Source of the DNA: Bin5 sp965200615
GTDB lineage: Bacteria; Chloroflexota; Anaerolineae; Caldilineales; Caldilineaceae
Reading direction: 5' to 3'
Assembly (NCBI GenBank): GCA_965200615.1
Contig: OZ241377.1
Coordinates: 4,464,001-4,528,000, forward strand
Length of the DNA: 64,000 nucleotides
Positions within the stretch are counted from its first letter, which is position 1; each line of letters begins with the position of its first letter. Positions 43,840-53,150 of the stretch are shown piece after piece. Below the pieces are notes generated by a model. That model worked only from the letters and a program-made list of their open reading frames with translations, searched no databases and was not told where the DNA came from. The translations under genes and the position numbers were made by a program.

Positions 43840-45654
43840 GTGGTTGACCCTTCGGCCCCAGACGGCAAGGCCGGCGCCCTTGCAACTCTGGCCGAAGTAC
43901 GAGCCGGCTCTTACTATGATTCCGTCGTGCTGATGCTGCTTCAGCGCGCCTTGGCCGAGTTGCCCGGCATCCTGGACGCCGGAGTGGTTATGGGCACTCC
44001 GGCTAATAAGGAGTTGCTTGCTCAAAGCGATCTCTTGACCGAGGACCTTCAGGTCGCCGCTCCAGAGGATCTGATCTTAGTTGTCAAGGCGGAATCCGAA
44101 GCGGCCGGCCGCGCGGCTTTGGCGCGCGTGGATGAACTCCTGGCCGCACGCAGATTGCAACATACCGATGCATATCGGCCTAAGAGTCTGGCATCCGCAA
44201 CACGGATGATTCCGGAGGCGGAGTGGGTTCTAATCTCGATTCCAGGCCGCTACGCCTTTGCAGTCGCACGCGACGCTCTCAATCTGGGCAAGAACGTCTT
44301 CCTCTACAGCGACAATGTAAGTCTTGAAGACGAAATCTCGCTTAAGGAGACGGCCGCAGGAAAGGGTCTGCTGGTGATGGGGCCGGACTGCGGCACTGCC
44401 CGAGTTGATGGTGTCGGGCTCGGTTTCGCAAACCGGGTCCGCAGGGGCAGGATCGGAATTGTAGCCGCTTCCGGTACGGGGCTCCAGGCAATCATGGTCG
44501 GCATTCACCGACTTGGGGGAGGCGTTTCCCAGGCGTTCGGCACAGGGGGTCGCGACCTGTCAGATGGAGTGCAGGCGATATCGGCGAAACAAGCTCTCGG
44601 AAGGCTGAAGGACGATCCGCAGACAGAGGTGATCGTAATCGTTTCAAAGCCTCCCGCGACATCGGTTGCACAGGAATTGATGTCCGAAGCCGCGTCCTGC
44701 AATAAACCGGTAGTCGTAGATTTCATCGGGTATTGTTCAACGCCAAACGAGGAAGGTGTCACTACCAACATTCAGTTCGCCAGAACCATGGACGAGGCGG
44801 CCGAGCTTGCAGTGAGTCTGACGAAATCTGCAGACCCTACAGGTTGCGCAGAGCAACGCCCGTTGTCCTCGCAGTCGACAGCAGAGGCGCCGCAGGTTGT
44901 TCCGTCTTACCCGCCGCAGTCATTTCTGCGTGCCCTCTACTCCGGCGGCACTCTGGCTTACGAGGCACTCTCCCTGTTGCAGGCTTCGCTGCCGTCGGTT
45001 CATTCTAACGTGCCATTGCCAGGAGGCAGGCTCCTGGACAGCCCGCACCGCAGCAAGGGTCATACGGTCGTAGATTTGGGCGGGGACGCTTTCACTGTCG
45101 GACGCTTGCATCCCATGCTCGACAACGAATTGCGGGTCCGCCGTTTGTTACAGGAAGCGCAAGACCCTGAGACGGGACTCATACTTCTCGATGTCGTGCT
45201 GGGCGATGGAGCACACGAGGATCCGGCAAGTGAACTTGCCCCAGCTATCGAAAAGGGAAGCGCTGTTGCTGCCCGGGACGGGAGAACTCTGCCGGTCGTA
45301 GCGGTGGTCATCGGAACCGACGACGATCCACAAGGGTTGGACAGACAGATCGAGCAGTTGAAGGGGGCAGGGGCTTACGTCTTTACCAGGCATGACGATG
45401 CACTGCGCGCTGTGGCCTGCGCGTTTGCCGGCACAGGGGACGGTCGTCCGTACAGGTTGTCGAAGCAGGAACCAAGCGCTCCGCAAGCATCGGAGGACGG
45501 GTACGTCTCGTCCACTTTTGCAGCCATCAATGTGGGCCTTGAATCTTTCACTGACAGTCTGCGTGATCAAGGGGCCGAGGTCGTGCACGTCGATTGGCGA
45601 CCTCCCGCCGGAGGCGACGAGAGGCTGGCCAATCTGCTGACACGGCTCAGATAG
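43840..45654 (+). CDS. fdrA: FdrA-family protein (succinyl-CoA-synthetase-alpha-like)
   Basis: 604 aa from GTG at 43840, chosen because GGAG lies seven bases upstream; TTG at 43735 and ATG at 43747 in the same frame lack a site. N-terminal FdrA block (AEVRAGSYYDSVVLMLLQRAL), then a CoA-ligase Rossmann region and phosphohistidine-like site area (VMGPDCGTARVDGVGLGFANRV, AASGTGLQAIMVGIHRLGGG, GGRDLSDG), and a second ligase-like half (about 385-560). In E. coli, FdrA with YlbE and YlbF was reported to form oxamate carbamoyltransferase in allantoin use. Here the YlbE homologue follows, but YlbF (DUF2877) is not present. Confidence 0.88.
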   Translation: MVDPSAPDGKAGALATLAEVRAGSYYDSVVLMLLQRALAELPGILDAGVVMGTPANKELLAQSDLLTEDLQVAAPEDLILVVKAESEAAGRAALARVDELLAARRLQHTDAYRPKSLASATRMIPEAEWVLISIPGRYAFAVARDALNLGKNVFLYSDNVSLEDEISLKETAAGKGLLVMGPDCGTARVDGVGLGFANRVRRGRIGIVAASGTGLQAIMVGIHRLGGGVSQAFGTGGRDLSDGVQAISAKQALGRLKDDPQTEVIVIVSKPPATSVAQELMSEAASCNKPVVVDFIGYCSTPNEEGVTTNIQFARTMDEAAELAVSLTKSADPTGCAEQRPLSSQSTAEAPQVVPSYPPQSFLRALYSGGTLAYEALSLLQASLPSVHSNVPLPGGRLLDSPHRSKGHTVVDLGGDAFTVGRLHPMLDNELRVRRLLQEAQDPETGLILLDVVLGDGAHEDPASELAPAIEKGSAVAARDGRTLPVVAVVIGTDDDPQGLDRQIEQLKGAGAYVFTRHDDALRAVACAFAGTGDGRPYRLSKQEPSAPQASEDGYVSSTFAAINVGLESFTDSLRDQGAEVVHVDWRPPAGGDERLANLLTRLR

Positions 45655-45753
45655 GATTGATAGGCCGACTCCTTTTTGGATGGAGACGGGCTCAACTCGT
45701 ACGCAAGGCATCGAAACGATCACCGAACCGACAGTGTCGCCCGGAGGGGCTTC

Positions 45754-47001
45754 ATGGCAAGTATCATAGACAGCGCCAATGCAACCGCCGTAGAGCGAAT
45801 GACTGAGGCCCGGCCTGTTCTGACAGGGCTGGGCAAGGCGCTCGATTTGATTCCGGACATGCACGAAGACCTGCTGCTTCACGCCGGCCCTCCGATTGCC
45901 TGGGAGCAGGCCTCCGGCCCGTTACGAGGCGCTCTGATTGGGGCGCTGATCTTTGAAGGTAGAGCTGGCGACGAGGGGGAGGCCGAGCGGCTGATTGTAA
46001 GCGAGGAAGTCCAACTCGCGCCCTGCCATCACCACAGTTCGGTCGGGCCGATGGCAGGTGTCATCTCACCTTCAATGGCCGTGTACGTGGTGGAGAACAT
46101 GACGCACGGGAACCGAGCCTATTCGAACCTTAACGAGGGATATGGTAAGGTCTTGCGCTACGGTGCCTACAGCGAAGAGGTGCAGGAAAGGCTGCGTTGG
46201 ATGCACGAGGTGATGGCGCCCGTGCTCGGCGCCGCAATTGAGGCTTGCGCGGGAGTGGACATTCGGGCCCTGCTGGCTGAGGCGCTGCACATGGGTGATG
46301 AGGGCCACAATCGCAATAAGGCAGGTTCGGTCCTCTATACCAAGCAGCTGGCCCCGCACATAGCCAAGGCGGCGCCGGACCCGACCACGGCTGGCGCAAT
46401 CATAGAAGCCCTGGGCGATAATGCACTCAGTGTCCTCAACCCTGTCATGGCGGCCTGCAAGTCCATGGCCGATGCCGGACACGGCGTCGAGCAAAGCACA
46501 ATCGTCACGACCATGGCGCGAAACGGAACGGAATTCGGCATTCGCGTCAGTGGGCTGGGTGGGCGCTGGTTCACTTCGCCGTGTCCGCAACCGGTCGGTC
46601 TTTATTTCCCGGGCTTCAGTGCGGAAGACGGCAATCCTGATATCGGCGACAGCACGATCACGGAGACGGCCGGGCTGGGCGCCTTTGCGATGGCGGCCGC
46701 GCCGGCGATCGTCACTTTCGTCAGCGGAACGCCCCAGGACGCTCTCAACGCTACCTTGGAAATGTACGAGATCACGGCTGCTGAACATAGCTCCTTCACG
46801 ATCCCACAGCTTGATTTTCGAGGCACGCCGGTAGGAATCGATTTGCGGGCAGTCGTAGAGACCGGCATAACGCCCAGGGTCAACACCGGCATTGCTCACA
46901 GAGAGGCAGGTGTCGGCCAGATCGGTGCCGGGCTCGTTCGCCCGCCGTTGGAGCTTTTCACCGAGGCACTCGTGACTTTTGCAGAGAATTATGGATTTTA
47001 G
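45754..47001 (+). CDS. DUF1116 protein (YlbE/AllG-like)
   Basis: 415 aa from the ATG at 45754, six bases after GGAGG. Matches the DUF1116 family: QLAPCHHHSSVGPMAGVISPSM (about 87-108), NLNEGYGKVLRYGA, LHMGDEGHNRNKAG (about 179-192), and ARNGTEFGIRVSGLGGRWFT. In E. coli the homologue is a subunit of the FdrA-associated oxamate carbamoyltransferase. It starts 99 bases after fdrA, and the two are nearly always neighbours, so a joint complex is likely. The conserved His cluster and the GDEGHNRNK block suggest it carries part of the active site. Confidence 0.87.
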   Translation: MASIIDSANATAVERMTEARPVLTGLGKALDLIPDMHEDLLLHAGPPIAWEQASGPLRGALIGALIFEGRAGDEGEAERLIVSEEVQLAPCHHHSSVGPMAGVISPSMAVYVVENMTHGNRAYSNLNEGYGKVLRYGAYSEEVQERLRWMHEVMAPVLGAAIEACAGVDIRALLAEALHMGDEGHNRNKAGSVLYTKQLAPHIAKAAPDPTTAGAIIEALGDNALSVLNPVMAACKSMADAGHGVEQSTIVTTMARNGTEFGIRVSGLGGRWFTSPCPQPVGLYFPGFSAEDGNPDIGDSTITETAGLGAFAMAAAPAIVTFVSGTPQDALNATLEMYEITAAEHSSFTIPQLDFRGTPVGIDLRAVVETGITPRVNTGIAHREAGVGQIGAGLVRPPLELFTEALVTFAENYGF

Positions 47002-47055
47002 GAACAGGAATTGACCTCGATAGCCGACCACGATCGAATTCAGGAGAACAGGGCA

Positions 47056-47844
47056 ATGATCCCTTATGATCTTTCACAACCTCTGAACGCAGACTGCTCA
47101 TTCTGGCCTTTCTATCCGCCATTTGAAGTCAAGTATTTCAAGCGCAAGTCCGAGCACGGCGTCAATGCGCAGTACATTCAGTCGTCGAACCATATGGGTA
47201 CGCATCTGGATGCGCCGCGCCACTTTGTCACAAATGGCAGGACGATCGATCAAATCCCGCTGAATTGGCTCTACGGCGAGGGCGTAATCGTAGACCTGAG
47301 CGATATGCTTGACGAGCTGGACATTTTTCGCCCGGAGGATATTGAGGAGCGGGTAGAGGTACGGAAAGGGGACATTCTCTTCATCAATACAGGCTGGCAT
47401 CGCTATTCCTTCCTGGCCGAGGAGGGCGACGAGGAAAAGTATATCCTCCGCCATCCGGGACCTCATCACAGCATCTGTCAGTGGTTGTTGGACAAGGAAA
47501 TCCACATTTGGGGCGTGGACATGATCTCGACCGATCATCCCATGAACCTGCCGATAGGACGTTTTCTGGGCAGAGGCGCGCTGGAGCAATGGCAGCGCGT
47601 TCGCCAGCAGTGCGAGGAGAAGTTCGGCGGCTCGGACGCTGTAGACGAGCTGTTCCCGGAAGAAGCTTATCAGCTCACCCATAATGCGCTTTTCCCCCAC
47701 GACTGCATGCACGTAGAGAACATGGGCGGACAGATCGGCGCGCCTGAGTTGCAGAACAGACGGCTGACAGTGGGCGTCTTCCCTTGGCTATTCAAGGGCG
47801 GAGAGGCGGCCTTCTGCCGGGCAGTCGCGTTCGTGGAAGAGTAA
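47056..47844 (+). CDS. Cyclase-family (kynurenine-formamidase-like) metal hydrolase
   Basis: 262 aa from the ATG at 47056, nine bases after AGGAG. The family metal motif is HMGTHLDAPRHF (about 46-57, H-x-G-T-H-x-D-x-P-x-H). Later elements are FINTGWHRY, IWGVDMISTDHP and HDCMHVENMGG. The family includes arylformamidase, isatin hydrolase and other enzymes that hydrolyse amide or lactam bonds with Mn or Zn. Given its neighbours, ring opening of a lactam made by the molybdenum hydroxylase is a reasonable guess. It lies 54 bases after the DUF1116 gene. Confidence 0.9.
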   Translation: MIPYDLSQPLNADCSFWPFYPPFEVKYFKRKSEHGVNAQYIQSSNHMGTHLDAPRHFVTNGRTIDQIPLNWLYGEGVIVDLSDMLDELDIFRPEDIEERVEVRKGDILFINTGWHRYSFLAEEGDEEKYILRHPGPHHSICQWLLDKEIHIWGVDMISTDHPMNLPIGRFLGRGALEQWQRVRQQCEEKFGGSDAVDELFPEEAYQLTHNALFPHDCMHVENMGGQIGAPELQNRRLTVGVFPWLFKGGEAAFCRAVAFVEE

Positions 47845-47915
47845 GGGATCGTGATTCTCGTATTGCATTTGCCGTCCGCAATCGGCAAATGCATCTGCAG
47901 GAAGGGGCGGGCACG

Positions 47916-48845
47916 ATGAAACCCGCGGCCTTTGATTATTATGCGCCCCGGACCCAGGAAGAGGCGCTGGGCCTGCTCGAGGACTACGGAGGTGACGCCA
48001 AGCTCCTGGCCGGTGGGCAGAGCCTGGTGCCGACGATGAACTTTCGCCTGGCCCAGCCAGCCGCTCTGATCGATCTCAACGGCATCGACGAGCTGTTCTT
48101 CATTCGAGAAGACGAGAGCGGCCTCCGCTGCGGCGCAATGACCCGGCAACGTTCGGTGGAGCGCAGCGCCCTGGCGCGGCGAGTCACGCCGCTTCTCCAC
48201 GAAGCCATGCCTCACATCGCTCATTCTCAGATTCGCAATCGCGGCACAATTGGGGGCAGCCTGGCCCACGCCGACCCGGCCGCTGAGTTGCCCGCCGTGG
48301 CCGTTGCCCTGGACGCCCGCATGTTTGTGCGCAGCGTTACAGACGCGCGCTGGGTCGCGGCGCGAGACTTTTATGTTGGACTGTTCGCCACCGCGATGTT
48401 GCCGGAGGAGATGCTGGTCGAAGTGGCGTTCCCTACCTTACCACCTGGCAGCGGCTGGGCTTTCGACGAGGTTGCCCGCCAACACGGCAACTACGCTATG
48501 TGCGGGGCCGCGGCAGTTGTCAGGCTGGACGACAGAGGGACGGTAGAAAACGTGAGGCTCGTTTTTTTAAGTGTAGGGGAAGGCCCGGTCGAAGCGGGGC
48601 AGGCAGCGGCTGCGCTGGTTGGCGAACAGCCCACGGCGGAGGCCATTCGGTCGGCCGCCGATACTGCGGCGACGCGGGACATTGACCCTGTCGGAGATAT
48701 CCATGCCGGCCCGGCATTTCGCCGACATCTGTCTCGTGTCATCGCTGAACGAGTGCTGATCCGGGCTTCTGAGAGGGCAACCGGGGCCGCCGGGCAGGGA
48801 GGGAACAGGACTGGATTTTGGACCAGACAATCACCGTTGAGGTGA
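47916..48845 (+). CDS. Molybdenum hydroxylase FAD subunit (CoxM/XdhB type)
   Basis: 309 aa from the ATG at 47916 (MKPAAFDYYAPRTQEEAL). FAD-binding blocks are KLLAGGQSLVPTMNFRLA (about 29-46) and IRNRGTIGGSLAHADPAAELP (about 104-124); the C-terminal CO_deh_flav_C domain follows from about 170. Passes electrons from the 2Fe-2S subunit to NAD or a quinone. An A-rich/G-rich site (GGAAGGGG) precedes the ATG. Its 3' end overlaps the small-subunit gene by 28 bases. The C-terminus (ATGAAGQGGNRTGF..) is a low-complexity tail. Confidence 0.93.
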   Translation: MKPAAFDYYAPRTQEEALGLLEDYGGDAKLLAGGQSLVPTMNFRLAQPAALIDLNGIDELFFIREDESGLRCGAMTRQRSVERSALARRVTPLLHEAMPHIAHSQIRNRGTIGGSLAHADPAAELPAVAVALDARMFVRSVTDARWVAARDFYVGLFATAMLPEEMLVEVAFPTLPPGSGWAFDEVARQHGNYAMCGAAAVVRLDDRGTVENVRLVFLSVGEGPVEAGQAAAALVGEQPTAEAIRSAADTAATRDIDPVGDIHAGPAFRRHLSRVIAERVLIRASERATGAAGQGGNRTGFWTRQSPLR

Positions 48846-49300
48846 ATGGCCGCAAGTATGAACGCTCGATAGAACCGCGATTGTTGCTGAGCGATTTCCT
48901 ACGCCACGAACTTGGTTTGACAGGCACGCACGTTGGCTGCGAACACGGAGTCTGCGGTGCATGCACGGTGCTTCTAGATAGTGTGGCAGTCCGCTCCTGT
49001 CTGCTCTTTGCAGTACAGGTAGACGGACGCGAAGTGGCAACGGTTGAAGGATTGGACAGCGGCCTCCAGGAGATGCATCCGTTGCAGCATGGATTCTGGG
49101 AAGCTCACGGTCTGCAATGCGGTTTTTGCACGCCCGGAATCCTGATGTCGTTGGTCCCGTTCCTACAGGAGAATCCCGACCCGACGGAAGAGGAGATTCG
49201 CGATCTTCTTTCGGGCAACATCTGCCGCTGTACAGGATACCAGAAAATCGTGGAAGCCGTTCAGTTGGGCGCTCGATTGAAACAAGAGAGTCAGACATGA
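48818..49300 (+). CDS. Molybdenum hydroxylase [2Fe-2S] small subunit (CoxS type)
   Basis: 160 aa, TTG start at 48818 with AGGA seven bases upstream, within the end of the FAD-subunit gene. The plant-type 2Fe-2S cluster is bound by GCEHGVCGACTV plus a fourth Cys in VRSCLLF; the second cluster is bound by QCGFCTPGILMS and GNICRCTGYQ. All eight Cys are present. Its stop codon overlaps the ATG of the membrane-protein gene (ATGA), so the two are translationally coupled. Confidence 0.95.
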   Translation: MDQTITVEVNGRKYERSIEPRLLLSDFLRHELGLTGTHVGCEHGVCGACTVLLDSVAVRSCLLFAVQVDGREVATVEGLDSGLQEMHPLQHGFWEAHGLQCGFCTPGILMSLVPFLQENPDPTEEEIRDLLSGNICRCTGYQKIVEAVQLGARLKQESQT

Positions 49301-50646
49301 GTTCATTATTTCTGCAGGGGTTAGTGTTTTCCGGACTGGTAATTGGCGTATTGGCCTTTCTGGCATGGTGGCTCTATCTCTCGCCCATGAGAAAGTCAGC
49401 GAATAACGAGCGTTCAGCCGCTGCTCAGAGAAAAAAGGTCATCTCCACTTCCGCCCGTCTTTCCAACACGTTCGCGCTTCTGGTTGGCATTGGCGCCCTT
49501 CTGATCTGCTTTGGAGGGTACTGGGATCTCAGCGAGCATGTCGTTACTGGAGTCGTACCTGGAGGAGAGGACTTCTTGTGGCCGCCCCATTTGATGATCT
49601 ATGCCGGCTTCCTGATTGCCTTTCTCGTCGCGACTGGCGGACTGCTGGCCCTCGCCATTCCCAACCTCAGAGCGGGCGTCAACGATCCTCGCCACTGGGT
49701 CAGGCGCAACCCCTATGTCGGCGCAACGGCGCTCATCGCGGGGTACGGTCTGTTCTCCATTCCCGGAGACGCCATCTGGCATGAACTTTATGGGATCGAT
49801 CTGACTGCCTGGAGTCCTCCCCATGTTTTCTTGGCTTTGTCGTCGGCGAGTCTCCCCATTTTCGCTGCCAGTCTACTAATTGGAGGCAGGAACATCGCTA
49901 CTTCTGCCAAGAACGTATCTGAGACAAGCAGTCGGAGACATCCCGTCTCGATGACCGGGATCGTAGTGAAACTGCCTTGGCGGCCCGTTGGGAAAGAACT
50001 CCCCACGTCAGATTGGCGTAACTTCGTCAGTCTGCTTTACCTCGCCATAGCTTTGAACATCTTTCTCATTATCGGCTCGTCAGAATGGGAAGTGGGAAAG
50101 ATAACCGGCCTGGTGGCCCAGCGCCCCGTCTGGCTCTACCCCACGATCATAGGCGTTTCCTCTTTCTTCATTTCGATTCTGGCCAGGCGGCTCGCTCCCG
50201 CTCCCTGGTCGGCAACGGCGTTCGCGCTCTTTTTCTTCGGTGTACGAATCGCGGCGACCAGCTTTGCCGATATTGCCAGCGGGACCATGCCGAGGTTGAC
50301 CCTTGTCTTCATCCTTGGCGCGATACTTATGGACCTCACATGCCAGTGGATGGATCGGTTCGGCTTCAAACCCGGCGCCTGGCAGGTGAGATTCGCCGCA
50401 GTTGGCGCGTTTATGGTCGGCTACACGCTCGTCTCCCAACCGACTATTGAGTTTCTATTCCTCAGATATTTGCCCCACTTTACCGTGTCGGACCACCTCC
50501 TCACGGCGCTATTCATTTTCCTTCTGAACGCCGCGCTGTATCCCGTGCCAATAGGACTGGGCAACTGGCTGAGGAACTCAGGCAGGGAAGAGACGGCTAC
50601 GCAACAGGATTTACCAGAGACAATGACTGTACCGGCGAAAGGGTGA
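49297..50646 (+). CDS. Polytopic membrane protein inside the molybdenum hydroxylase operon
   Basis: 449 aa, ATG in the ATGA overlap with the small-subunit gene. About 10-12 hydrophobic helices. A conserved-looking loop reads GGYWDLSEHVVTGVVPGGEDFLWPPHLMIYAG (WDxSxH, then FxxPPHxxIYxG), a pattern I associate with uncharacterised membrane proteins of Chloroflexota and related phyla; further His residues lie in IWHELYG and SPPHVFLALS. The His/Trp-rich helices could hold metal or haem, but no known oxidase motif is complete. Function unknown. Placed between small and large subunits, it could take electrons from the hydroxylase or transport its substrate. Confidence 0.8.
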   Translation: MSSLFLQGLVFSGLVIGVLAFLAWWLYLSPMRKSANNERSAAAQRKKVISTSARLSNTFALLVGIGALLICFGGYWDLSEHVVTGVVPGGEDFLWPPHLMIYAGFLIAFLVATGGLLALAIPNLRAGVNDPRHWVRRNPYVGATALIAGYGLFSIPGDAIWHELYGIDLTAWSPPHVFLALSSASLPIFAASLLIGGRNIATSAKNVSETSSRRHPVSMTGIVVKLPWRPVGKELPTSDWRNFVSLLYLAIALNIFLIIGSSEWEVGKITGLVAQRPVWLYPTIIGVSSFFISILARRLAPAPWSATAFALFFFGVRIAATSFADIASGTMPRLTLVFILGAILMDLTCQWMDRFGFKPGAWQVRFAAVGAFMVGYTLVSQPTIEFLFLRYLPHFTVSDHLLTALFIFLLNAALYPVPIGLGNWLRNSGREETATQQDLPETMTVPAKG

Positions 50647-50798
50647 GGTGACAGAGACGCGAGCACAACAGCGCTTCGTGCGGGGTCTGCGCGCTGGCCG
50701 CTCCAGTCGGTGGAAATCCAGGAAGGATCATCAGCCCGCAAATGCGCGCCCTGCTCACAAGGAATTCAGTCCCTATCAGACGGATTTCGCTATAGGTC

Positions 50799-53150
50799 AT
50801 GTCCACGCGTCAGTTTGGCCAGCCGATCAAACGCAATGAAGACCCGCGACTGCTGACCGGCCGCGCCCTCTTCACCGACGACGTGCAAATGGCGGGGATG
50901 CTGCACGTAGCCTTCCTCCGCAGCGATCTGGCCCACGCTGGAATTCGTTCAATCGATGTAAAGGGCGCAAGTCGACGCCCAGGGGTGGTCGCTGTCTACA
51001 CTGCCGACGATCTGGGCGAATTCAGGCAGCCGGGGCCTCTCTTGGTGCCTCCACCTCCAGTGGAGCAGCTCGAGTTCCATCAGCGTACGCAGGCGCCGCT
51101 CGCCAAGCGTAAGGTACGCCATGCAGGCGAAGCCGTGGCGATGGTCGTAGCGGAGAACCGGTATCTCGCCGAGGACGCGCTCGATGACATCTTCGTCGAT
51201 TACGAACCACTGGACGCGGTCATTGGGCTGGAAGCCGCGCTGAGCGAGGGCGCCCCCCTGGTACACGAGGACCTGGGACATAACGTCAGTGCGCGCCTTA
51301 CCCAAACCAAAGGGAACTGGACGCAGGCCGAGTCAGAAGCAGATTTGGTTATTCGACGCCGCTTCCTCTACGACCGCGGCGCCGCCGCGGCGCTGGAAAA
51401 CAGGGGAATTGTCGCCAGCTGGGACGAGAAGAGCCAGAGGCTGACTATCTGGGACACGACCCAGGCGCCCATAGCTATACGCAACGGCCTGGCGTCCATG
51501 TTGGGGCTGTCGGAGCATCAGGTGCGTGTAATTGCGCCCTTTATTGGCGGCGGCTTCGGGCCCAAGATCATGATGTTCTACCCGGAGGAGGTATTGCTGG
51601 CGTGGGCTGCACTGCAACTGGGCAGTCCTCTCAAATGGATCGAAGACCGGGAGGAGAACTTCTACGCTACCACTCAGGAACGGGGCCAGGCGCACGATGC
51701 CGCCATTGCCCTGAAAAGCGACGGTACAATTCTGGGCGTGAAGGACGTATTCCTGCATGACGCCGGCGCCTACGCTCCCTATGGTCTGACCGTTCCCATA
51801 AACAGCCAGTGCACTCTTCTCGGCCCTTATGTCGTGCCCAGTTACCACTCGGAGTTCAGCAGTGTCTTTACGAATAAGCCGATCGTGACCCCTTACCGCG
51901 GCGCGGGGCGTCAACATGGCGTCTTCGTGATGGAACGGTTGCTGGACCTTGCCGCGAACGAGCTGGACGTCGACCTGGTTGAAATCCGGCGTAGGAATTT
52001 CATCCCACCCGATAGATTCCCCTACTCCAATGAGATTATCTTCCAGGATTTCGCGCCGCTTGTCTATGACAGCGGCAACTACGAGCCTGCCCTGGAAAGG
52101 GCGCTGGAACTGATAGGTTACGAGGAATTCATTGGGACGGAACAGCCGCGGCGTGAAGAAGCCGGGGAGCGGGTCGGCATTGCAGTCGTCAACTATATCG
52201 AAGGCACCGGCATCGGCCCCTATGAAGGCGCAAGAGTTACAGTTGAGGCCAGTGGCAAAGTAAGTGTTGCCACGGGGGTTGGAACGCAGGGCCAGGGCCA
52301 CTACACAAGTTTTGCCCAGGTTGTGGCCGAACAGATCGGCGTGGCCGTATCCGACGTCCACATCGTCACCGGAGACACCGACCTTTTCTACTGGGGGGCA
52401 GGTACGTTTGCCAGCCGGGGCGCTGTCGTTGCCGGCAATGCCATGCACGCCGCTGCAGCCAAAGTGCGGGCAAAAATCCTGAAGCTGGCTGGAGAAAAGT
52501 TGGAAGCCGCAGAAGAGGACTTGGAACTGATCGAAGGCCGCGTGCAGGTCAAAGGCGCGCCGCAGACATCGATAACCCTCGGCCAGCTTGCCGCCGAAGC
52601 CAACCCGATGCGCGGCGCGGTCCAGCCCGGTACGGAGCCTGGGCTGGAGGCCACCGAGTATTTCGGGCCTGAACGGGGCGCAACCGCGTCGGGCGTCCAT
52701 GCCATGGTATTGAAGGTGGACCCGGAGACGTTTCTCGTGGAGATTGAGAAATATGTCGTTGTCCACGATTGCGGTACAGTGATCAATCCTTTGATTCTTG
52801 ATGGGCAGATCCAGGGCGGCGTGGCGCAAGGGATCGGCAACGCCTTTTACGAACAGTTGCATTTCGACGACAACGGCGCGCTGCTCAATGCATCATTGAT
52901 GGACTACCTATTGCCCACAGCCTCAGATGTCCCTAACATCGTTAGCGATCACGTTGTAACACCGTCGCCGCTGAACCCGTTAGGCGTGAAAGGGGCGGGC
53001 GAGGCTGGAGCGATTCCCGTTGGCGCGCTGTTCGCCCAGGCCCTGGACAACGCCTTCCGCGATATTGGATTGGAGGTGCGCGAGATTCCGCTCAGCCCCA
53101 ATCGACTGTTCGAGCTGGTGAGGGAGGCTTCAACTAGAGAGATGACATGA
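50799..53150 (+). CDS. Molybdenum hydroxylase large subunit (xanthine/aldehyde oxidase type)
   Basis: 783 aa. Hammerhead domain (about 18-125) followed by two molybdopterin-binding domains (about 140-760). Key blocks are APFIGGGFGPKI (about 246-257), TPYRGAGRQHGVF (about 365-377), GQGHYTSFAQVVAEQI, IVVHDCGTVINPLILDGQIQGG-type segment near 650 and the catalytic Glu in GVKGAGEAGAIP (about 731). The AYxCSFR active-site loop of true CO dehydrogenase is absent; PYRGAGR marks the broad aldehyde/xanthine/N-heterocycle branch. Hydroxylates carbon next to ring nitrogen or an aldehyde. Start at ATG 50799 has only a weak AGGT site. It overlaps the next gene by four bases. Confidence 0.94.
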   Translation: MSTRQFGQPIKRNEDPRLLTGRALFTDDVQMAGMLHVAFLRSDLAHAGIRSIDVKGASRRPGVVAVYTADDLGEFRQPGPLLVPPPPVEQLEFHQRTQAPLAKRKVRHAGEAVAMVVAENRYLAEDALDDIFVDYEPLDAVIGLEAALSEGAPLVHEDLGHNVSARLTQTKGNWTQAESEADLVIRRRFLYDRGAAAALENRGIVASWDEKSQRLTIWDTTQAPIAIRNGLASMLGLSEHQVRVIAPFIGGGFGPKIMMFYPEEVLLAWAALQLGSPLKWIEDREENFYATTQERGQAHDAAIALKSDGTILGVKDVFLHDAGAYAPYGLTVPINSQCTLLGPYVVPSYHSEFSSVFTNKPIVTPYRGAGRQHGVFVMERLLDLAANELDVDLVEIRRRNFIPPDRFPYSNEIIFQDFAPLVYDSGNYEPALERALELIGYEEFIGTEQPRREEAGERVGIAVVNYIEGTGIGPYEGARVTVEASGKVSVATGVGTQGQGHYTSFAQVVAEQIGVAVSDVHIVTGDTDLFYWGAGTFASRGAVVAGNAMHAAAAKVRAKILKLAGEKLEAAEEDLELIEGRVQVKGAPQTSITLGQLAAEANPMRGAVQPGTEPGLEATEYFGPERGATASGVHAMVLKVDPETFLVEIEKYVVVHDCGTVINPLILDGQIQGGVAQGIGNAFYEQLHFDDNGALLNASLMDYLLPTASDVPNIVSDHVVTPSPLNPLGVKGAGEAGAIPVGALFAQALDNAFRDIGLEVREIPLSPNRLFELVREASTREMT

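Noticed and set aside
51333..52862. 509-codon minus-strand open frame
   Set aside because: It lies wholly inside the molybdenum hydroxylase large subunit, which has clear motifs; a GC-rich shadow frame.
43840..53150. Aerobic CO dehydrogenase (coxMSL)
   Set aside because: Gene order matches, but the large subunit lacks the AYxCSFR loop and has PYRGAGR instead, so oxidation of CO is not supported.
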